Origin: Promicromonospora iranensis
GTDB taxonomy: Bacteria > Actinomycetota > Actinomycetes > Actinomycetales > Cellulomonadaceae
DNA: 64,000 bases
Assembly: GCF_028994805.1 (NCBI RefSeq)
Contig: NZ_JAJQQP010000006.1
Coordinates: forward strand, 1-64,000
Reading direction: 5' to 3'
Numbering within the stretch: position 1 is the first letter of the stretch; each line of letters opens with the position of its first letter. The position numbers were made by a program, and so were the translations under genes. Shown here piece by piece: positions 60,201 to 64,000 of this stretch. The notes beneath the pieces are model-generated. The model ran no database searches. It saw nothing but the letters and a program-made list of their open reading frames with translations, and had not been told where the DNA came from.

Positions 60201-60776
60201 GCTGCGCCTGCTCAGGTCGCGCAAGGGCCGCGCCGACCGCCGCGCGAACAGGAGCACCACGGCGGCCATCAGGGGGAACGCCAGCCAGGCCGGCCACCAC
60301 ACCAGACCGGCGGCCACCCACCCGACCACGAGGCTGATCGCTGCCTGCCCCAGGGTGATGCCGATGCCGCTGATCGCCCGGGTGAGCCGTTCGGGATCAC
60401 CGTTGACGCGGTCCAGGAGCTCGCCCACCGCCTGCTCCTCGAGCGCGGGCAAGGGCTGGCCCAGGGCCGCGGCGGCGAGATCCGACCGGAGCGTGGCCTC
60501 CGCACGCGCCACGGCGCGCTGCACGACCAGCCATGTCACGGCGTCCAGCACGACCACGGCCGTGCTCACCGCCGCGAGCACGATCAGCGTGTCCCGGGCC
60601 GGTTCGGCGGCCATCCGGCCCGTGATCACCGCCGCGTACGACGAGGCCCCGGCCGCCAGCAGCGCGGCCGGGACCGCGACGGCGGCCACCCGCAGCGCGC
60701 GGCGGCGCCACGGGGTGCGGCGCTGGTCACGGGACGGGTCGTCTCGACGGCTCGGCCGAGCCGGGATGTGGGGCAC
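57246..60776 (-). CDS. single-chain ABC exporter with two fused half-transporters
   Basis: The 1176-residue protein has two membrane domains and two ATPase domains in one chain. The first ATPase (Walker A GRTGSGKTT near 372) has LDEATARMD with the catalytic glutamate and a switch histidine (VVAHRLPT). Its signature reads LSAGEE. The second (Walker A GRVGSGKSS near 989) has a standard LSGGQ, but the catalytic glutamate is aspartate (LLVDDVSSALD) and the switch histidine is absent (GTTSRAATL). So one composite ATP site is canonical and the other degenerate, as in asymmetric exporters. It likely exports a drug, lipid or peptide; the substrate is unknown. I chose the GTG at 60776. Confidence 0.88.
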   Translation of the reverse strand: MPHIPARPSRRDDPSRDQRRTPWRRRALRVAAVAVPAALLAAGASSYAAVITGRMAAEPARDTLIVLAAVSTAVVVLDAVTWLVVQRAVARAEATLRSDLAAAALGQPLPALEEQAVGELLDRVNGDPERLTRAISGIGITLGQAAISLVVGWVAAGLVWWPAWLAFPLMAAVVLLFARRSARPLRDLSRRSSEAVSDHMAQLEEAVAARDDLRTAQGQRYVLRRYAELAARQIRLREEWSVVFSRVRLRTELPLDALVGAVLVGGVWAVTGGTLDVARLVTLWLLVTGFVGRVDVLGRLLPRVEEAIGTFQRVRELLAVPQEPIGGAAFPGRDAGVDIELRDLAFGYGGGFTLGPLSLTVPAGSTCALVGRTGSGKTTLTKMLSRAVEPPVGSVFLNGQDVTGLDVHGLRERVGVVGQRTEILAATLADNITLWAPVPPERVEQAVDALGLRAWVASLPDGLDTRLGSDGVTLSAGEEQLVAFARLLVRDVEVVVLDEATARMDPATAERVTLAARALLAGRTALVVAHRLPTARHADTVAVLDGGRLVEHGPWDRLAKSDGHFARLVAAAGLGEVDGERTDRPTPGDAAGAVGADRAASAAPSGQRRDPAPPPRTSMVRAVWSTLRARPLGLLLPAVVWELADYLTSTGLIVGWLWASLVVDLERGSAPWLLACAVLAAVVANTLLPFTVRLTSARWWADSRLRLRLAVLRGQTAQRRTVRDAPGEIAARAQEEYRLTGHTQAWREVLTAPFTLALLVVLSGSLLAGAIGLAMAAVMFAAQVLGSRSVAATARRAGDAAAELGRLLGSALDAVRTVKLGAATTGVLAQVARVDGRRVQASLREERTDFLVGLAPSVLSRVATVLAWTLHLNGTWSLGTTLLVSTSIGTFSWIGYGLGQLVTSGASARRWVEVTSRYAGTERLADVPDDLDLFAGTASPPAPAPAVPSELRELRLDGVSATHDDGTVGVAGVDLTVRRGELVLVVGRVGSGKSSLLGALSGLVDVSGRLTWNGADVRDPETFLRPPRVAHVAQVPHVVSGTLADNVRLDHDRPVDGPVDAAGLGRDVTEAGGTATLVGHRGLRLSGGQVQRLGLARALATGSDLLLVDDVSSALDAVTEAEVWSGLRAAGTTVLGTTSRAATLATADRVVVLDGGRMAAVGHWRDLESRWSHLAG

Positions 60777-60898
60777 GGATCGACTCTGCCACCCGTCACC
60801 GACACTCGGCCCGTCCCGGGACGCCCGCCGCTCGGGGTGCACCGGGGGTCGGGGCGAGCCACCGGTCCGGCACGAGAGCACGTGTCGGAGGCTCCACG

Positions 60899-60904
60899 TA
60901 GCGT
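60899..60904 (+). promoter_or_regulatory. -10 box of a leaderless promoter for the AraC-type gene
   Basis: TAGCGT lies seven bases before the GTG at 60912. No ribosome site is visible between them. Confidence 0.5.
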
Positions 60905-60911
60905 TGTTCTC

Positions 60912-61640
60912 GTGACCTACCGCGAGCTCGCGCCGCCCACCGGCCTGCTGCCGGTGGTGGCCTGCCTGTGGGAGCACGACGTACCGCCCGGCCGCGAGCA
61001 GCGGATCATCCCCGACGGCTGTGTGGACCTGGTGCGGCTCGACGGCGAGCTGGTGGTCGTCGGTGCCGACACGGGGCCGGTCCTGTCCTGGTCCGGCGCC
61101 ACGCCGTCGGACCGGATCAGTGGCATCCGGCTGCGGCCCGGTGCGGCGGGCGCGGTCCTCGGCCTCCCGGCATCCGAGGTTCGCGACCAGCGCGTGCCGT
61201 TGGCCGTCGTGTGGCCCGACGTCGGCCCGGCGCTTGCCGACGCACTCAGCACGGCGGACCCTGCGGGGCGGCTGGACCTGCTCGCCCGCGCGGTGCTGCG
61301 GCGCACGGCGGAGCGCGACGGGCTCGTCGCGGCGGCCGCACGGCGCCTCGGTGTGCCGGGCTCGCGGATCTCCGGGGTCGCCCAGGAACTCGGCGTGAGC
61401 GAGCGGCACCTGCATCGCCGTACGGTGGACGCCGTCGGCTACGGGCCGAAGACGCTGGGGCGGGTGGCCCGGTTGCGCCGGCTGATCGGTCTGTCCACCG
61501 GTCGGGCGCCGTCGCCCCTCGCGGAACGCGCGGCGGCGGCGGGCTACGCGAGCCAGGCGCACATGTCCGACGAGGTGCGCCGGTTGACGGGCCTCACGCC
61601 CGTCCGATTTCTGGAAGACGCCGTGCTGACCGCTGCCTAG
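60912..61640 (+). CDS. AraC-family transcriptional regulator
   Basis: The 242-residue product has an N-terminal sensing region (about 1-125: PPTGLLPVVACLWEHDVPPG, IIPDGCVDLVRLDGELVVVG) of the DUF6597-like type. A C-terminal AraC helix-turn-helix domain (about 140-240) contains VAQELGVSERHLHRRTVDAVGYGPKTLGRVARLRR and the recognition helix region AGYASQAHMSDEVRRLTGLTP. A leaderless GTG at 60912 is preferred over longer frames. It sits 10 bp before the gene at 61651, whose promoter overlaps its stop, so it may control that gene. Confidence 0.88.
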   Translation: MTYRELAPPTGLLPVVACLWEHDVPPGREQRIIPDGCVDLVRLDGELVVVGADTGPVLSWSGATPSDRISGIRLRPGAAGAVLGLPASEVRDQRVPLAVVWPDVGPALADALSTADPAGRLDLLARAVLRRTAERDGLVAAAARRLGVPGSRISGVAQELGVSERHLHRRTVDAVGYGPKTLGRVARLRRLIGLSTGRAPSPLAERAAAAGYASQAHMSDEVRRLTGLTPVRFLEDAVLTAA

Positions 61641-61643
61641 CGT
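61638..61643 (+). promoter_or_regulatory. -10 box overlapping the AraC-gene stop codon
   Basis: TAGCGT begins with the TAG stop of the AraC-type gene and lies seven bases before the ATG at 61651, giving a predicted leaderless transcript. Confidence 0.5.
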
Positions 61644-61650
61644 CGGAGCC

Positions 61651-62538
61651 ATGAGCACGACGACGAAGATCGACATCGGAGCCGCCCAGCGGTTCATCTA
61701 CGCCGACGCCCGGCTGCTGGAGCGGCACCGCCTCGCGGTGCTGTCCGGCGACGCAGCAGCCGGACGTGTCCTGGACGCGCTGCGTCCTTACCGGAACGAC
61801 GACGGCGGGTGGGGCCATGCCCTGGAGCCCGACCTGCGCGGACCGGACAGCCAGGTCTCGAGCGCGCTGTCGGCGCTCGAGGTGCTCGCCGAGCTGGGCA
61901 CCGACGCCGCCCCGGAGGTCATGCGTCTGGTCACCGAGACGGCCGACTGGCTGGCCTCGGTGGCGCTGCCCGACGGGCGCGTGCCACAGGTGCTCCCGAG
62001 CGCCGCCGACCATCCGGCCGCGCCCTGGATGCAGCCGAACGACAACGGCTTCCTCACGTTCGCGACCGCCGCCCGGCTGTGGGAGGTGAGGGCCCACCAC
62101 CCGTGGCTCGACGCCGCGACGACGTGGTGCTGGGGCCAGCTCGACGGGGAGACCCCCGTGGGCGGGTACGCCGTCCTGTTCGCGCTGGGCTTCCTCGACG
62201 CGGTGCCGGAACCGGGCCGGGCGGCGGAGGCCGTCGAACGGCTGCGGCCCGCCCTGAGCGACGACGGGACCATCGCCGTCGAGGGTGGTCAGGACGACGA
62301 GAGGCTGAGGCCCCTGGACCTGTCGCCCCGGCCCGGCGCACCGAGCCGGGCGCTGTTCTCCGAGGCTCAGATCTCCGCGGAGCTGGACCGGCTGGAGCAG
62401 GAGCAGCTGGACGACGGCGGCTGGGACTTCGACTTCTTGCACTGGTCGCCCGGGCAGACCGTGGAGTGGCGCGGCATCGTCACCCTCGGAGCGCTGCGGA
62501 CACTTCGGCAGCACGGGCGGCTTCCGCAGCTTCCGTAG
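61651..62538 (+). CDS. protein with prenyltransferase/terpene-cyclase-like toroid repeats
   Basis: The 295-residue product contains repeated short helical blocks such as ALRPYRNDDGGWGHALEPD, VALPDGRVPQVLP, LDDGGWDFDF and TLGALRTLRQHG, with the DGGWG turn of alpha/alpha-toroid proteins (terpene cyclase, prenyltransferase and related folds). It is shorter than a full cyclase and shows no DXDD motif, so enzymatic activity is uncertain. There is no signal peptide. Its promoter overlaps the AraC gene stop, and its 3' end overlaps the convergent LysR gene by 59 bp. Confidence 0.65.
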   Translation: MSTTTKIDIGAAQRFIYADARLLERHRLAVLSGDAAAGRVLDALRPYRNDDGGWGHALEPDLRGPDSQVSSALSALEVLAELGTDAAPEVMRLVTETADWLASVALPDGRVPQVLPSAADHPAAPWMQPNDNGFLTFATAARLWEVRAHHPWLDAATTWCWGQLDGETPVGGYAVLFALGFLDAVPEPGRAAEAVERLRPALSDDGTIAVEGGQDDERLRPLDLSPRPGAPSRALFSEAQISAELDRLEQEQLDDGGWDFDFLHWSPGQTVEWRGIVTLGALRTLRQHGRLPQLP

Positions 62539-63415
62539 CCTGCTCGGTCGTGTGCCGCACGAACCTCGCCACGTCGGGCGACGTCGCGGTGCACGACCAG
62601 GCGATCCGGAGCTCGCTGCCCGAGAGGCCGACGACCGGCACGACCACCGTGCCGTCCGTCGGTGGGGCGGGCACGTGCACGTTCGGCATGAACCCCACGG
62701 CCTGGCCGAGCCGGATGCTCCCGGTGTACTGGGCGGCGTCGCGCACCACCGGGCCGGGCTGCCAGACGTGGTGGTCGAGGTCCGTGCCGGTCCAGAACGC
62801 CATGGCTGCTGGCGTGAGGTCCGGCCAGACGGGGAATGTCTCGCCCGCCAGCTCGCTCCGGTGGATCGAGTCCCGCCCGGCCAGCGGATGAGACGCGGGC
62901 AGTACAGCGACCCGGGCATCGATGCTGATGAGGTCGCTGTCCAGGCCGCGGTCGTCGAACGGGCTCCGCAGCAGCGTGAGATCCGCACCCCCCGCGCGGA
63001 CCTCGCCGGCCTGGGCCCCGACCTCGGCGATCGCCGCGCGAGCCGGGAGCTCGTCCGAATACCGCTGGTTGTACGAGTCCACCAGTCGCTGCAAGGGCTC
63101 GACGTCGCACGCGCGCGCTGTCACCCGCAGGTGCGGCTCCGCGCGCCCGAACCTCGCCGCGCGGGTCAGTGCCGCCTCGGCCGCCTCGACGACACCACGG
63201 GCATCACCGCTGAACTGTCGCCCGGCCTCGGTGAGGATGACGCCCTGCGGCTGCCGCACGAACAGCGCGGACCCGATGGCGTGCTCCAGCGTCCGGATCG
63301 CCCGGGACAGCGCGGGCTGCGTCATCCCCAGACGCTCGGCGGCGCGGGTGAACGTGCCTTCGTCCGCCACCGCCACGAAGTAGCGCATGTGCTTGAGATC
63401 GACCTCTGGTATCAC
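62480..63415 (-). CDS. LysR-family transcriptional regulator
   Basis: The 311-residue product has the LysR N-terminal helix-turn-helix (MRYFVAVADEGTFTRAAERLGMTQPALSRAIRTLEHAIGSALF) and a C-terminal effector-binding domain (about 90-300, with SWSCTATSPDVARFVRH near the end). The GTG at 63415 gives IPEVDLKHMRYF at the start, as in family members. It is divergent from a short-chain dehydrogenase, which LysR proteins commonly control. A GGCAT-N6-ATGCC site lies in the gap. Confidence 0.9.
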   Translation of the reverse strand: MIPEVDLKHMRYFVAVADEGTFTRAAERLGMTQPALSRAIRTLEHAIGSALFVRQPQGVILTEAGRQFSGDARGVVEAAEAALTRAARFGRAEPHLRVTARACDVEPLQRLVDSYNQRYSDELPARAAIAEVGAQAGEVRAGGADLTLLRSPFDDRGLDSDLISIDARVAVLPASHPLAGRDSIHRSELAGETFPVWPDLTPAAMAFWTGTDLDHHVWQPGPVVRDAAQYTGSIRLGQAVGFMPNVHVPAPPTDGTVVVPVVGLSGSELRIAWSCTATSPDVARFVRHTTEQATEAAEAARAAEVSAALRG

Positions 63416-63458
63416 CCCGTGAGCATGGCACGCCCGCGCGCACGATCCATGCCGCCAG

Positions 63459-63474
63459 GGCATACCCCCATGCC
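63459..63474. promoter_or_regulatory. candidate LysR operator
   Basis: GGCAT and ATGCC form a short palindrome with a 6-bp centre in the divergent gap between the LysR and dehydrogenase genes. The position fits a LysR site; the symmetry is short. Confidence 0.35.
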
Positions 63475-63559
63475 ACCCGGGCCTTGGATCATTCCTCGCG
63501 ACTCCGATGTGCTGTGAACCGGGCCGGACGACCGGCCGCACACAGCGAGGGAGTGAACG

Positions 63560-64000
63560 ATGGCGCAGAACGCAGTTGTGACCGCAGGAACCCGCGGGAT
63601 CGGCGCGGAGGTGGCGAAGGAGCTGGTACGGCGTGGCTACGCGGTGACGATCGTGGGCCGCGACGCGGAGCACGGTGCGGAGGTGGCTCGCCGGATGGGC
63701 GGCGCGCGATTCGTCCAGGCTGACCTCTCGGTGCTCGCCGAGGTCCGCGCGCTCGGCGAACGGCTCGCCGCGGAGGGTCCGCTCCAGCTCCTCGTGAACA
63801 ACGTCGGCGGCATGTGGTCCGAGCGCTGGGAGACGGCGGACGGCATCGAGGCAAGCTTCGCGGTCAACCACCTGTCCCCGACGGTGCTGACCGAGACGCT
63901 GCTCGACGCGCTGCGCGCCGGCGGCCCCAGCCGGATCGTCGACGTCACGTCGTCGTCGATCGGCACGCTGACCGGTCCGCCCGTCTACGACGACGTCGAG
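63560..64000 (+). CDS. short-chain dehydrogenase/reductase, 3' end cut by window edge
   Basis: The visible 147 residues contain the cofactor motif TAGTRGIGAEVA (TGxxxGIG type), an acidic DLS segment, LLVNNVGGMW (NNAG-type) and IVDVTSSSIG before the expected YxxxK, which lies beyond the edge. The family oxidises or reduces alcohols and ketones with NAD(P)H. GAGGGAG precedes the ATG. It is divergent from a LysR gene that probably regulates it. Confidence 0.88.
   Translation, partial: MAQNAVVTAGTRGIGAEVAKELVRRGYAVTIVGRDAEHGAEVARRMGGARFVQADLSVLAEVRALGERLAAEGPLQLLVNNVGGMWSERWETADGIEASFAVNHLSPTVLTETLLDALRAGGPSRIVDVTSSSIGTLTGPPVYDDVE

Overview
The window is very GC-rich, uses GTG and TTG starts freely, and carries genes typical of Actinobacteria: a secretin-less Tad pilus locus, fbiC, clpP1-clpP2-clpX behind tig, a MerR regulator and a c-di-AMP riboswitch in front of an NlpC/P60 hydrolase. 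A GH5 cellulase with a small carbohydrate-binding module and a sugar ABC importer suggest a plant-matter degrader of the Cellulomonadaceae/Promicromonosporaceae kind. That family guess is inference. I recognise no transposase, tRNA, rRNA, CRISPR array or phage gene.

Region 1 (1-17.4 kb) is a Tad/Flp pilus island. A left-edge sigma-like gene faces away from two tandem paralogues of 818 and 716 residues. Both paralogues start with a Flp-pilin leader but carry very large cysteine-rich exported domains. A small DUF192 gene follows on the minus strand, then one long plus-strand operon: zinc-ribbon protein, cpaB, a tadZ-tadE gene fusion, a second pseudopilin, tadA, tadB, tadC, a histidine kinase and response regulator, the Flp pilin, an OmpA-domain lipoprotein and a TadG-like protein. 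No prepilin peptidase gene is present in the window.

Region 2 (17.4-31.6 kb) is mixed metabolism and envelope genes. It holds a lipoprotein alpha/beta hydrolase under a MerR-type promoter with its divergent MerR gene, a macrolide-type glycosyltransferase, an acetylhydrolase-like esterase, a YbaK-type deacylase and an SMP-30 lactonase. It also has a coupled NCS1 permease and cysteine hydrolase, two secreted wall proteins (one riboswitch-controlled), and a CubicO-type serine hydrolase followed by a two-component system.

Region 3 (31.6-45 kb) carries a Baeyer-Villiger-type monooxygenase translationally coupled to fbiC. This fbiC has lost the iron-sulfur cysteines of its CofH half and has a palindromic insertion plus a poly-glycine microsatellite in its linker. 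The GH5 cellulase, a branched-chain amino-acid-type ABC importer (with livM and livG fused) and a divergent sugar ABC importer follow. Two copies of a roughly 120-bp palindromic element (23.2 and 37.1 kb) share core sequence.

Region 4 (45-57.2 kb) is core housekeeping: tig, clpP1, clpP2, clpX, a fadD-type ligase, chorismate mutase, a Vms1/eRF1-like protein, a DUF1877 protein and valS, separated by strong hairpin terminators. Region 5 (57.2-64 kb) has a single-chain double ABC exporter with one degenerate ATP site, an AraC-type regulator, a toroid-fold protein, a LysR regulator and a divergent short-chain dehydrogenase cut by the right edge. Several genes look leaderless, with a TAnnnT -10 box 6-7 nt before the start codon. 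In two cases the -10 begins in the stop codon of the gene upstream.
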